From the NCBI GenBank assembly GCA_013365325.1, contig JABVXV010000097.1, forward strand, positions 121,001-185,000: 64,000 nt of DNA. Direction: 5' to 3'. How positions within the stretch are numbered: position 1 is the stretch's first letter; each line of letters begins with the position of its first letter. Of the stretch, positions 38,498 through 55,650 are shown piece by piece. Source of the stretch: Dipetalonema caudispina (lineage: Eukaryota > Nematoda > Chromadorea > Rhabditida > Onchocercidae). The notes beneath the pieces were generated by a model, which searched no databases, had not been told where the DNA came from, and saw nothing but the letters and a program-made list of their open reading frames with translations. The position numbers and the translations under genes are program-made.

Positions 38498-40671
38498 ATG
38501 TCATCTATCAGAAGAATTATTCGGCTATTCCGCCATAAGGTATATATCATTTATATTGTGTTTGATAATGAAGAATTGTACAATTTCACATTTGGAATAA
38601 TTTTTGCTTCCTATTTTGCAATGAATATCCCATTTATAACTTCTTCGAATCAAATTACCTTGTATTTAAATGACATTTTCAACAGTATTAGTAGTATTAC
38701 TTTGGCATAGGATGGCATGTGACGTGATGCGACTTATAGACATATAATATGATGTGTATATCAGCTCTCATTTGCTAATAATCTTACTTACTGACTGAGA
38801 TTATCAAAACATAACTGGAACAGTAAGCATAAGAAATTGCACAGAATGAAATAAGTTAATTGTAGACTCCATTTTTTGTAGTTAATGACATGAACATTAA
38901 AACACTACCAATTAAAATATGTAAACAGCATTCAGTGATTATCTTAATAATACAAATTTTTTTTGCAGTTAACAACTCCGAATGATGCGGCTGATGGGAT
39001 GTATATGTCGGGATTATTGGCTTGGAAATCACCCTTTATGATGAATGCTATTGTCGAGGCGTTGAATATATCACCCGATGACGACGTCCTAGAGCTTGGA
39101 ATTGGGTTTGGTGATGGTTTGTTTTCAACATAATTGTTGTTTCCCAAAATAAGAAGCAGGCAAATTTTTTTTATTCGTTTTTAAGTTTGTAGGAACATTT
39201 TTATGTATTGTAGTGTATTATGTTGCATTGTATTCTAACATTGCTTGCAGCATTGCATTTGGATCATTAGAATCCGAAATAACTCTTCAATGAAGATGTG
39301 AGATGCCAATTCTGTTGAGTTTCGAAGTATTCCAGTTACGTCAGGTAATTTTAGGTGTGCTGTTCTCTTACAAGCATGTAAGAGAGGGCAAAGGAACAGT
39401 ATACAGTGTGGATAGATGGACTTCATTATTTGGAGCTGTTAGAGGACGTTTTCCTAAAGGAGCATTGGAAGATAAACGGATCATATTTAATGAAGCAAGT
39501 CTTTTTTCATCAAAAGAATATTTTAAGTGTCAGCATTTCTCTCTGTTGTTTTGTTAAGTTTTCTTGACTGTATTTGTAAGAGCTTATTCATTACTTACCA
39601 TTCTTTCCTGTACTTAGGTTCCCGATGCAAAACTTTTGCCATTCAACAATGAATTTTTCGACAAAATATTTCATGTTCATTCATCGTACTTTTGGACACC
39701 TGATTTACCAGCGACACTAAATGAGATTATTAGGGTGCTGAAACCCGGCGGTATCTTCCTCGCTGGCATGCATTTGAAAAAGTTTGTTTGTGATACCTTT
39801 TCAATAATTGGATTAATAAGTAATAAAGCCATGAAATTTTCCAGTTAGATCAATAATCTAGTCTTTATTATTCACAATCTTAAGAGACAAGTGCAGTTGT
39901 TCGTCTGCTTTTAGGCTTGAATTGCTGGAAAAGGGAAAATTGTTAAGGCGGAAACAGTTTGACCCATCTCGATATATTTTCGAACTGGAACCCGCTGGAT
40001 TCGCGGATATTAGAGTAAAGTTTTTAAGAAAAATTTGCTGGATTTTTATCTTTCAAAGTTGTCATTTGCACGATCTCACTGGACCTGAAAAAAAATCCCG
40101 AGAATGGAATTTTGATTTAATGCAGAATCACTAAAGTTTGGATGGATTTGATATGCATTGAATTTTAGTATAGTGGCTTCATTTCGCTAGAAAAAAAATG
40201 TTAGCATATTGAGGCTTTTTTTGACAATCTTTTAGTTCCTGGTAGTTTGTGTTATCATTACTGCTAAGTCTGAAACATACGGTTTGGAAAACTATCAGTT
40301 ATCCGTGCCTGAATAACAATACGGAAACCAAATTCGTCTCATTCAAATACAAGGCTGCTTGCAAAAATTCCGTGAATAACTAATTGAATAACTATTTACT
40401 TCAGATGGAGTATATTAAGGGAACGACAAACAAAGAGTACCAGTTAATATTCGCCAAAAAACCATTAGAAATCAGAGATCTGCGTGATCCGGATGAATTT
40501 GCTGTTTATCTAGAAAATAAGTTAATGAAGGAATACATCATTGAGCGTGCTATCGATGAAGGTCATTCACCAGTGGAAAGTGAACTAGAATTTTTGCGTA
40601 ATAAAAACTACGATGACGTGAAGCTATTAAAAGGAAATGAACCTGATCGCATAACGAGTTCCAAGCTCTAA
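38498..40671 (+). CDS. Class I SAM-dependent methyltransferase
   Basis: Six exons: 38498-38539, 38969-39116, 39355-39494, 39618-39781, 39915-40014 and 40405-40671 (TAA), 286 residues. Motif I is VLELGIGFG (residues 54-62), followed by GKGTVYSVDRW, whose Asp is at the ribose-binding position. Post-I blocks AKLLPFNNEFFDKIF and LNEIIRVLKPGGIFLAGMH are typical of the Methyltransf_11 type. The C-terminal 90 residues are Glu/Lys-rich and not recognised. The methyl acceptor is unknown. Intron 3 (39495-39617) only keeps the frame if read as GC-AG with donor GCAAGT; the overlapping GT donor gives the wrong phase. The first exon is only 14 codons, so an extra upstream exon is possible. It is the first of five genes in the same direction. 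A poly(A) signal is at 41047-41052. Confidence 0.75.
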
Positions 40672-41406
40672 GTCGTATAGGATTGTTGCCCAATTAGGTC
40701 GAAAGATTTCCAGCTTCTATAGAAAAATATTTCTTCCTTGATTCTTTCAATTAAATGTTCTATATAATGTTTTTCCAAGCGGTGTATTCCCGAGTTGTTA
40801 ACGTTATGATATGTGAAAATACTTCAAATGTATCTCGATATTATACGATTTAGCGATCCCATCACTCAGAAAGCAAACACTTAATGGAAATTTCAATTCA
40901 AACTCTTAAGATGTGTAGAATATTTAATGTGATTTGCACACTTCCATTCATTTCTAAATTTATTTTTTTTTTTGTTTTGTATATCAGTTTTCGTTACTTT
41001 GTTTTATGGCTGTTGCGTACCCATCTACCTAACATGATTATAGAAGAATAAACTGCTGAACTTTAGGGTATTTAGTTCTTTAATCTTGGCATAAACCCAC
41101 ATTGTAATTTCTTTAAATGTTGTTAATGCATTTTATCTTGATGTTAATAAATGTAATTCTTTCAATAAAATTTACTATTTTAGGAATTTGACTTCTTACC
41201 CTACATCTCACCATTTATTGTACTTAGTATTTCTCACATTTCCGTTTGATAAGCATGCTAACCTTTTTTGTTGTAAATTACTTAGTGATCATAACACCTG
41301 TAGTGATAGGGAGATGATTCTGCGGCTGTTATCGAGCGTAGTGAAACTAAACTAACTGAAATTATGCTCAGTTTTTTTCTGTTATGTTTTCAGATGTTTG
41401 TATATA
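40672..41406. other. Intergenic region, methyltransferase 3' UTR and mars-2 upstream region
   Basis: About 0.7 kb, with AATAAA at 41047-41052 and again near 41165. No coding sequence was seen. Confidence 0.6.
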
Positions 41407-45601
<4,195 letters not shown>

Positions 45602-45930
45602 TAGAATTGAGAAGTTTCGATGATATTCATACGATCATAATTCTTATTGTAATTTAATTGATTAATAAAAGTTGCTTACTTTATTCCAATGTATCCTGTT
45701 TCAAAGTTTTCTGAATCGTTGGCATTATTTCTTTGTATTATATTTCTAATATGTCGCGTCGCTTTATATTTTATTTTAAACAGAAAAAGGCTTGAATGCA
45801 TTCTCCTGATATCGAGAACGTTGCTTTTTGTAAGCAAAAGAAAAGTATTGTTGGTCCGGAACAATCCAAACTTCGTTCGTAGTAAGAATGTTTTTTGAGT
45901 AATTCAATTTAAATCATAACCTTCAGAATA
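45602..45930. other. Short spacer between mars-2 and Ku80 genes, possible operon junction
   Basis: It contains the mars-2 poly(A) signal (45664-45669) and, just before the Ku80 start, a CCTTCAG sequence (45921-45927) suitable as a trans-splice acceptor. No gene was seen. Confidence 0.5.
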
Positions 45931-48900
45931 ATGTCGGATGATGATCGTCCAAAAAAACGGGCGAAAAAAGCGTCACATGAATGTACTGTAATTTTGGTTG
46001 ATGTTGGGGCAAATATGGATAGGAAAGGAATCGAAACCACAGATATGCAGTTAGCAAAAGATACCGTGGAATGGATCATAACAAGGAAGGTGTGTTTTGT
46101 TGAGTCTTATTTAGTAAAAGTGGAATAATAGAATAAATAGATTATTTTAGCAAGCCAATATTATACTTTCGACAGGCGCTGTTTTCCGGTTAGTGATTAT
46201 TCTATTAGCTAACATCTGAAGACAGGTTGTGTAGTTTGAGGTGTGCTTTATTTGCACTGATGTACTTTTTGCTTATAGTAAGTTTTCATTTTTGCACTGA
46301 CGCTCACGGATTTAACATCAGCACGGCATTAATAAAAGAACATAACTCATTTGTTTGATGGATTAGATACGATAAAGATTTGGAAATCGAATTCAGCAGA
46401 TTTGTATTGAATCGTAAATTTTAACATTTATCTCTAATAGAACAGAAAGGATTTTAACGTAAAAGTGCAAAAAGAAAAGCGGGATGATGCATATGTTTCA
46501 CGCTTGATTCATTTTTCATTATTCCTGTGCTTCTGTAATTCCAGAGAAATTTTCTATGTTTTGAAGATATTCACCGAATCAGCTGATGAATTTACGCTGG
46601 TGCTTTTCGGCTCAGAAGCAACTCAGAATCCAGTTACAGATGATGAAAATATCTTTTTTTGTGAGGAAGAAATGCAACAAGCTAAAATTGATTGGTTGCG
46701 GTTTATTGATAAAGAAATCAGACCGAGTAAATTTGTCAATGGCGACTGTAAGTTTGTACATTGTGTTATTGCGAGTATATCGAAAGTTGAATTACCTTTT
46801 GGTCAATGATTTCAAGCTTTACAGTAGCATCCAAGAAGATGATGAAAAATCTTAAGTAATGTTATTTACTCAGAGCTAGTGCTTTGTTATTTTCGTTTAG
46901 AACACAGCTCATAGGTACAGAAATCTTGAGCCCTCTCTTTCCTTTTACGTTCACACCGCGCTTTATTTTTTGTTTCTCATCTTTTCTTTTACCTTTCGGC
47001 AAGGAAAATACGCTGTACGAAAATCCACTATTAAATCTACTATTCGTGTTTTATCTCTTTTCAGTCGTAGCTGCGCTAATTGCAACGCTGGATTATATGC
47101 GAAATCATCTGGCAAACTATCCGAAAAGCAATATTACTGCACGAAATATTCTTTTGGTAACAAATCTGGGTGGTTTTGATGGAAGTGTGGATGAGGAATG
47201 CATAGGAGCAATTACAAATGGCATAAAAGCACTTGGAATCAATTTTAGTGTTATGTAAGACTTCACATCAAATTTCTGAATTTCAGATAAAAAAAGCATG
47301 GCTTTAAAATTGAATATTATACACTTCATTTCGAGGATGAAATTTTAAGATAATTCTAGAGGTCCATCATTTGGAAGACTAAACGAGGCAAAGAAAGAAA
47401 TCATTTCAAGTGAAGATTCAGCCATAAAACCAGAACAGTCTAACGCAATAGGATCGTTCAAAATGGAACCAGCCGAACGTATAATGACAGATATTTTGAA
47501 ACAAACTGATGGTGTCATTTATTCTTTTGCGTCAGTTTCGATCTGAATTGATAATCGGATTATAAGTTTAGAAAAACTGCTTCTTGTTTATGTTCTACTT
47601 TTTTGCTTATTATTTATGACTGATTTAGTGAAGCTTTGCCAGTGCTGCAACGTTTTGTGCCTCGGAAAGTGAACTTGCGTGGTCAAAAATTTCATCTGGA
47701 ACTAGGGACTGATTTGAAATTGCCACTACAAATGTACAAAAAGATCCAGACAACTGATTTCAAGCTTGCTACACAAAAGTATGCATTAACAACCGGTGTC
47801 CAGGTAATTTTCCTATTTATTAAAATTTGAATTTTTTGATTATGATGTGTGCAGTGATGGCACTAGTTTTTTATAGCTGAAACGCAAAACAATATATGAG
47901 AAATATGTAAGAGATGAGGAAGTTGAAGATGATGTAACCTCAATGGATGTCGATTCTGGTCGCAGTACTAACGTATCGCAGGGGCATGGTTCTAAAATAT
48001 TTGAAAGAGAAACCGTGAAAGGTTAATGTTCGTTATAGTTTTTGTATATGAGGGGATTTCTATATATTTTGAAAATTCACAGTCATGTTGATTGCTTATA
48101 TTATATTTTTGAGAATTTTTCCCCACTCCAAAGATATTGGCAGTTTGTGCATTCTTGAAGTTTCATACAGTTTCATACATGGTGCAACATCGCTATACTA
48201 TCAGCTGATTCCCCTTATATTCAAAAATTTTATCATAAGCCATCTGCATCAGTTGCTGGCAGCATGTCGGCTGGAACTTAGATAATTGGATTGTTTTTCT
48301 TCTAGCAAAGTTTTTCCAAGTTTTAAACAACTATTGGAATGTTTTTTGGTTGTAGGGTATAAATTCGGGACAACAATTGTTCCTTATAATGAGGAAGATC
48401 AAAAAGAATATGGATGGAAGCAAGAAAATCGTTGCTTGAAACTCATACAATTTACGAAAAGATCTCAGGTAAAAGAAAAAGGCAGTATCATAGCTGATAG
48501 GCCAACCTTTTTTGAAATCAGTATATCTTATGATCTTAGTTTAGTTCGGTCTAAAATTACTTCTTTATTGAAACTGAATTGTTCTAGTGGAATACTGCTA
48601 ACTGGTACTCGGCGAAGCATTTTTTTGCTTGTCTGAAGTTTCTGGTGCATACATCTTGGCATATTTTTACATATTTCTTGTTATTTCCTTCAACCGATGT
48701 GATCTTTGCTATGATTCTGTGAAGAAATTTCCATGATGTATTTGCAGTGAAAGGCAACATTGAAAAGAATTATATTTTTTTAATATAATCAATGTCCAGT
48801 TAACTTAATTTCTAATTTAGATATTGGAGCACTACTTGATGGATGGTGGCAGCTATTACTTTATCCCACCAGCTCTCGATAAGGTAGTTACTTGTATTTT

Positions 48901-50708
48901 TACATTGATTAATGAATTTTTGCTTTGCTCGTTGTAAATTCAAGTCAACATTTTAGAATGCATGTATTGCTATATCAGCGCTTGTAAATGCGATGATCGC
49001 TGAAAATAGTGTTGCTCTAACTCGATATATTTATAATGCTGCATCGCAGCCTCGAATCATGGGGCTATTTCCAAGAAGGAGTAAGAAAGGAATCGATGTA
49101 TGCTCTACGAAATAAAGAATATTTATTTTCTTTATAATAATTAATAGTGATAATGATATATTACTTACATAGTTACATGATCTGAACTGTTGTTCTATCT
49201 CCTATGTCTAACAGCTGAACTCACACTTCTACTTACGATGTTCCACTTCTTTTATTTTTCGGCAAACATTGATTAACTTCGTTTTTAGATGTTTGTAGGT
49301 ATTCAATTACCTTTTTATGAAGATTTCCGTGGACTTGATTTTCCACAGCTGGACAGTCCTGCAACTGAACCAAAAGGTATTTTGTATTTTCTTTTTGGGA
49401 CACTACTTTTCCATGTTAACATGTTCACCTCATAATGTTTATGGGAAAAGACGATCATATCAGTCATCGCATTTGTAGGGAATGATGTGTTAGATTTTTG
49501 TGCAAAAAATTTTCAAATTTCAAAGATTTTTTGTATGCTAGTTTTGCAACAAGAAGAGTGTTCCAAAACTGGATAAATGAATGCTTCGTAACTGGGATTA
49601 GCATTGTAGCTTCTATAAGTTGTATAAATATGATTTATACAGTGCAGTAGAAGATAATATAAACACTTTGAAATACGGCATTCATAATTATTTTAACAGA
49701 AAATGTGTGTTTACTTTCCAGATGACCATCTTAATGCAATGCATGCATTTGTTAAAGCAATGGATCTCACAAAGGCTCACTTGTACGTTTAATTTTGCCG
49801 ATATTACACGAAATTTTTTTTTTTTTTTTTTACCGAAATATAAGTAAGAAATTATTTAAAAACTAGATTTTGATACAATTTGAGGAATTTTGAAAGAAAC
49901 TGATGTGAAGTGAAATATTCTGTCTTATATGACCAACTTAATTAATCGATTAAATTAGTGAAATTTAGTAACCTGGAAACGGGACAGTTTGAAGAATCTC
50001 TACGTCCTCGTGATGTACCCAACCCAAAACTGCAAAATGTTTGCAAAGCTATGAAGCATCGTGCACTACATCCAAATACTCCATTGCCTGCTTTCGAAGA
50101 TAAGTTATTGGGTGATTTGCTCGAGCCGAATGCTTTACTGCTGAAACGTGCAAAGTTGGTGTTTTGTATGTTGATAAGATATAAATCAGTCATTGTGATT
50201 TTTACAATTCTAGAGAAATAGATGGAATATATAATGAAAAAGGGAGATTCTGAGAGATTCAATGTTGAGAACATCGTATCTTTGACTATGAGAATCTAAT
50301 AATAAATCAACAACTAAAGTATATACCTCATGAAAATATCAATTACTTACTATTACCAGCACTTGCCATAGAATGCAATGTGTATTTGCAGTGAATCATT
50401 GAATTATTTGAAAACTAACCTTCCAATGTTTGAATCACCAAGCAAGAAACAGCGCATAAAAGAAGAGAAGGAAGATGTATTGCCCAGGTTAGTGTCTTTT
50501 ATTGTAAATAGAGCATTATCTTTATTATCAATTAAATACTAGTTAATTATTAATGCTTGAAACGATTGTATCTGAAATAGTTTCTTGACGGTTTTTCATT
50601 AGTTTTATGCCAAACTTATACTTGCTGAGTTGTTGCAGAATGAGTACAGATAACAGTGTGCTGCCAAAAAGTGGCAAGTTTATAAAAACCGATGAAGTGG
50701 ATGCATAA
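45931..50708 (+). CDS. cku-80: Ku80 / XRCC5, DNA end-binding subunit of NHEJ
   Basis: Fourteen exons: 45931-46089, 46567-46747, 47065-47254, 47360-47530, 47629-47803, 47877-48021, 48356-48468, 48821-48883, 48957-49097, 49289-49376, 49722-49782, 49969-50154, 50392-50487 and 50639-50708 (TAA), 612 residues. Ku80 pairs with Ku70 to ring broken DNA ends in non-homologous end joining and at telomeres. The N-terminal vWA-like domain shows VILVDVGANM, FTLVLFGSEATQNPV, DFVAALIATLDYM and ILLVTNLGG. The beta-barrel core shows YKFGTTIVPYNEEDQK and YYFIPPALDKNACIAISAL, then GLFPRRSKKGIDMFVGIQLPF. The C-terminal arm shows PNPKLQNVCKAMKHRAL. The protein ends soon after a Lys-rich stretch. The DNA-PKcs-binding tail of vertebrate Ku80 is absent, as expected in nematodes. 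A basic KKRAKK near the N-terminus may be a nuclear signal. Exon 2 uses a TTTTGAAG acceptor. Confidence 0.9.
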
Positions 50709-51641
50709 TTGTTGGTCTTATATCGGCAAAAGTTATATGATTTTTGTTTTGTTCTACTTCATGTCTAGCTTTCCAGATTACCTCAAGTTACAGCATTTCA
50801 TATTTATTTAAAAAATCGCTTTAACATAAATGTAATTCTTCCTTCCGCATAAAAATGTCATGTGAAAGCTCAAATGCCAGATTGTATTTACTTCCGAGAT
50901 TTAGCATTCAGCAATTCCCTTTTTCTTTCTGATAAACTGAATCCAGTAAAAAAATCCTGAAAAAATCTTCATGTATTTCATGTTAAGAAGTCATGTAAAT
51001 TATACAGCAAAGATAAATTATTCGAATACTCAGTGACAGTATAATGTAATCTTAATTATATTGAATTATATTCAGATTATATTATATTTTCACTAGAGAT
51101 TCTTATAATTTGTCAAAATGTAAATGCTGATGAAAATTCTTAGTTTATTTTGTGATCTTTTGTATTATATATAGTTGTTTCATGTGAGTTCGCCACTGCA
51201 TTTTTCTGTCATTTTTTCATCTTGCTTATACACCTTCATTTTTATGAGCTCAATTTTAATATGAATTCTGCTGAGAATTAGAATAATAGATTTTTTTTCA
51301 TCAATGAAATAAAAGCTGGTTCTGTAAATATTTCAAATAATTGATTCTTTTTATTAAAGATATCGTTCATGTTAGTCCTGATGTTTTACTTATGGCATTT
51401 TCTACGTCGCCATTGATTATTTCACACCAAAATTATTTGACCAAGCTTTAAATCCTGATTGAAATGCTTATCATATATGAACATTCCATTATTTACTAAG
51501 GCTGAGTACGTCATGTTGTTAATTAAGTAGTTTAATAGTCAATTTTTCGATTTCCATATAAAAGAAAAAAAAATGATTTTTTTGTGCTATAGGGCTTAAA
51601 CTTGTAGATTAATATCAGTGGAATCATTTCGCTTTGCTGCA
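50709..51641. other. Intergenic region between Ku80 and rsa-1 genes
   Basis: About 0.9 kb, AT-rich. There is an AATAAA at 51308-51313 and a TATCAG acceptor-like site about 24 bases before the rsa-1 start. No coding sequence was seen. Confidence 0.6.
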
Positions 51642-54600
51642 ATGTCAGCTGATGTGATGAGTTTGGTTGGACGATTGGATTTGCAACCGAAAGAAATCAA
51701 CTATCTGAAATCATCTCAAGAGGTCAGTGATTTATTTTTCCAATTTTATTAACGTTTATGTAGATAATGCGTGGACAGTTTTCATCAAAACGTAAGAGAT
51801 TATTTGAAAATATGACTTTTTCACTGCTCTATATAATTTTAGAGTAAATTACTGACATATGAAACTGAAGGATATGGCAATTCACCTATTAAACAAAATT
51901 TGCGACTAAAGTTGCGTTTAGAAGCTCGCCGTCGTATGTGGAAACATAAGCTAGAATCACTGCCAAGCGATGAAGACATTGAGGTATGTTTACATTACGA
52001 TTATTTTCCCAATAAAAATTACTTTCCACATACTTTTTTAATCGTTTGTTTCCTATCTGTTATTGATAAAATTTTTTCGTCCATTTCTGTATAGAATTTC
52101 TTGTTTATTTTGTAATGATTTTATTGAATTTCCTTACAAATTAAGAAATCTGTTCTAGCTGTTTTGTATCAATCTGCGGAACAGTGCAACTTATTCAAGA
52201 AGTGAGGATAGCAAACTTGTTGATTATCACAGTTATAAAGTTAGTGATTCTAAATGCTTTCTAGTTTCCTCTTTACTACAGAGCCCATATTGAAAGCAAT
52301 AAAAAAGCTAGCTTACAGTTTTATGTTTATAAAATAATTGTTTAGAATAATATGTTATATGTTCTTTCGAAACAATATTTCTTTGAGTGTATTTTCTCCA
52401 GCGACTAACAAATCTCGCTCCGAAAGCTTTGCAAGATTTCTTGTCTGCGGAAGCTTTTATGGATTTACTTCAAATTAGCAACACTAAGGACGAAGGAAGT
52501 GTAGCTGTTGATTCTATTATCGATTATTTGGTAACTAAAAAAGACAAATTAAGCAAATTGATCCACTTACATTATTACGATTCTGCAAGCAAAGGCTATT
52601 TGTCGACGGAGGTGATCATTTTCTTTCAATATTTGGTTAAAATGAATTGCTGTTGCAGATGTAACACGCCTGATTGTATTTATTTAAAGAATTTTTCTCA
52701 AGTTATTTTTGCAGGATTTACGAGATTTTTTAGAAGAAGAAGTGCTACCTCATATACCCTCTCTTGCCAATTTGAATGTAAGTTATATTACTGCTAGGAA
52801 TTTTGTTCAAAAAATAATGATAGACTTAGTTTTTGAAGTCTAAAATATCTGTTTAAAGCACTTTTTCATTTTTTTTTTTTTTTTTTTTTTGAAACTTTCC
52901 ACTACAAAAGTGCAAGGAATATAGCATAATCAGAGGTAAAAGATGCAACTACCACTAGTAAAAAATGATATTATAATTTAGCCAAATATAGACCCATTTT
53001 GCAGTAGTGATATAATATATTCCAGATATCGCTATGTATATGTTGCTAGGAGAGTTTTTATTTTCAATTTTGGTTAAGCTTTTATAACCATTTTGTAACC
53101 AGTTGTTTAATTCATGCATTAATTTAAAAGCATAGCTTTTTCCTTCTTTTCTCTTCAGGAAGAGGAACCAATGCTGCAAGATTATTATTTATGTATGGCT
53201 ACACAAAAATTTTTTTTTTTGCTCGATACGATGCGGCAGAAAAAAGTTCGTATTGTTGATATTGTAGCTAGTCGGTTACTGGAAGAATTTGAGACTCTAA
53301 ATGGGTCATCGAATGATAGTAATGGTGATGATGATGAGTCTGCTGAAAGTAAACAAGGAACATCTCGAACTACTGGTGCATTGAACTGGTTTGTTCCCAT
53401 GTTAACTTGCATAGATCACATCAGCTTATGATTTATGTGCTTGAAATTTGTAAAAAAAAAGCTCATTTTGAATAATTTATGCTCAGTGTTATTAGTGGAT
53501 TCGATAATCGGCTGTCCAGCATTGTTATGTTTTTAAAAATGGCAGTATATAACGGATATAGATGCACTGAGTATGATCGAGCAGAAAATATCGATAAATT
53601 AAAAAGGATGTTGATTTGATCCAATTTAAGCCATTTCTTCAACGAATGCCGAATTATCCAAGCGTTCTGTACAGAAGTATAAATTCACATTTTATATAAT
53701 ATGTGCTGTCTCAATTTTTACAAAATCACAGGTTTTCGAAGCAGAACTGTTTGAGAATAAAAGATCTATACGAACAGCTTGATACGGATGGCAATGGATT
53801 ATTGAGTTTTTCAGAAATGACTGATTTTCAGCGTGTTACGAACTCTTTCATGCAGAGGTTTGTCAACTTTTTTTAATATTCATTTTATGTTAAAACTTAA
53901 TATTTCATCCTTGGAGCTTGACTTGAAAGCTCCTGATCTTTTGGAATGAAATTCGTGTAATTTTTTAGAGTTTTCGAAGTTCAGCAAACTTATGATAATG
54001 ATGAACTTGACTTGAGAGGATTTTGTGACCTTCTACTTGCAATGGAACATAAGTCGGTAGGTTTGTCGCTTACTTAAATTTTTCAGTCGGCAGTTTTCGA
54101 TATTCCTTATGGTATTACCACTTCGTAAAAGTAGGCTTGCTACTGTTTTTTTTTTGACGTATTTTAATGCATTTTGTTCTCATATCCAACTTGTTTGTTT
54201 ACTTATTTATTTGTTTTTCCTACATGAAAAATTCAGGACCGTTCCGGCCTGAGTTATTACTTTCGAGTGCTAGACGTTGATGGTGATAACTTATTAACTG
54301 CTTCGGATTTAAATTTCTTCTATCGTGATCTTGCGAGAATGTTCGAAGATTGCTTCTCAGATGATAGTTTGCAGAGAGCGCCTTCTTTCGAGGATATCAA
54401 AAACGAAATATTCGATATGTGTCATTCAAAAAACTCTGAGGGGTACGGCTAGAAAAGTATTCTCTTTTTTTGATATAATCAGTGATTTGGCAAAATTTGA
54501 CTCGTTGAATTCATTATTCACTTAAGGTGAAGTATTGATATATTTCCCCTTTCAGGATAACATTAAAGGAACTGATTTCATCCGGTAAAGGTGGTACGGT

Positions 54601-54673
54601 GGTGGGTATGTTAACTGATCTTGATGCTTTCCTTGAATATGAAAATCGTGAAGATGTTATCTACGAAGAATGA
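51642..54673 (+). CDS. rsa-1: PP2A regulatory subunit B'' (RSA-1 / PPP2R3C-like)
   Basis: Nine exons: 51642-51722, 51843-51983, 52402-52611, 52715-52777, 53159-53388, 53732-53857, 53969-54056, 54237-54442 and 54556-54673 (TGA), 420 residues (human PPP2R3C has 453). It should direct protein phosphatase 2A; C. elegans RSA-1 brings PP2A to centrosomes for spindle assembly. Family blocks are YYLCMATQKFFFLLDTMR, VRIVDIVASRLLEEF, NWFSKQNCLRI, FEDIKNEIFDMC and DLDAFLEYENRE. Two EF-hand loops are intact in key positions: DTDGNGLLSFSE (residues 259-270) and DVDGDNLLTASD (326-337). An acidic Asn/Asp/Ser insertion at about residues 213-230 is specific to this protein. An additional small exon between exons 2 and 3 is possible, since the alignment is loose there. 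AATAAA lies 63 bp after the stop (54736-54741). Confidence 0.88.
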
Positions 54674-55650
54674 ATTTCTAATATGTTCTGCATATTTATT
54701 ATTTAATTGGAAATTTTCTGGTACTTTTTGCTGACAATAAAAGTAATATGCGAACAAAGACGTGAAATATGCAGCAGTTGTCCCAAAGATCGATGTTAAA
54801 CTTTAATTTGATGATGGAAATATTCCCTTTATACGTTAAATATGGATTATTTATAATAATAGTTTTTTTTTTTTTCTTTTTTTTTTCATTTTCCATTTAT
54901 CCTTATTGCGGAATTCAGATATTGATCAAAGGTGATAAGTTTCCCTGACATATGACTTTTCTTGGTTTTTCAGCAAATTTATTTAGTATATTCATTATAC
55001 AAAAATGTTTATTAGGAAAACTTATGTTTTTGCACCCTCTTATCTTCTTGTCTTAATTTACTCATTTCTTTTGCTTCGGGTTGGTATACTATCCTAAATA
55101 TCACATGTACTACATTACTTCTTCGTCATCGTGTCTAAATAAAGTTATTTTATTTCTTATTCTGTTGTATGGATCCAATTTTCATATCGGTCAACATTGT
55201 GTTATTGTGCTTTTCTCATTATTATGATACTATTACATCTGTTAACTCATACTATTGCATAGCCTGTAGTGAAAAGGAATTCAATCTCAAATATGACTCC
55301 TCATCAATTAAGTATCTCTTCAAGTTATTGTTTTTATTATATTCATTTGATGTATTATTGCATATGGTTTTCTTTCATTTTTATGCACTATTTTTCATTA
55401 ATAAAAAATAAAGATTCCATTACTGGTGTTGTTATTTCCTGATGCTGTTAATTTTTCCATGCAGTTGAAGCTTATTTAATAGTATCGTCTTCTCATTCAT
55501 AAATTTAGATCTCGATGGCTTCTGCAATTTGGTTTTATGTTGAAGAAGTAGAAATTTTGTGAATCAATTGTACTATTTATTATAACTTATTATCATTTAC
55601 TTTTTAGCACTTTAAAGTTGCTTACCATTGATTATGAGTTATTTTTTAGA
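54674..55650. other. Intergenic region between rsa-1 and RRS1 genes
   Basis: About 1.0 kb, with the rsa-1 poly(A) signal at 54736-54741. The open frame at 55169-55411 is AT-rich, has no splice context and resembles no known protein, so it was not accepted. A TTTTTTAG acceptor-like site sits one base before the next start codon. Confidence 0.6.

Noticed and set aside
39243..39354. Possible extra exon of the methyltransferase after the GCTTGCAG at about 39243-39250
   Set aside because: The phase required by the upstream exon meets a stop after six codons. Direct joining of 39116 to 39355 restores the family sequence GFGDG-VLFSYK.
55169..55411. 80-residue open frame between rsa-1 and RRS1
   Set aside because: AT-rich composition, no splice or start context, no recognised family; probably 3' UTR or spacer.
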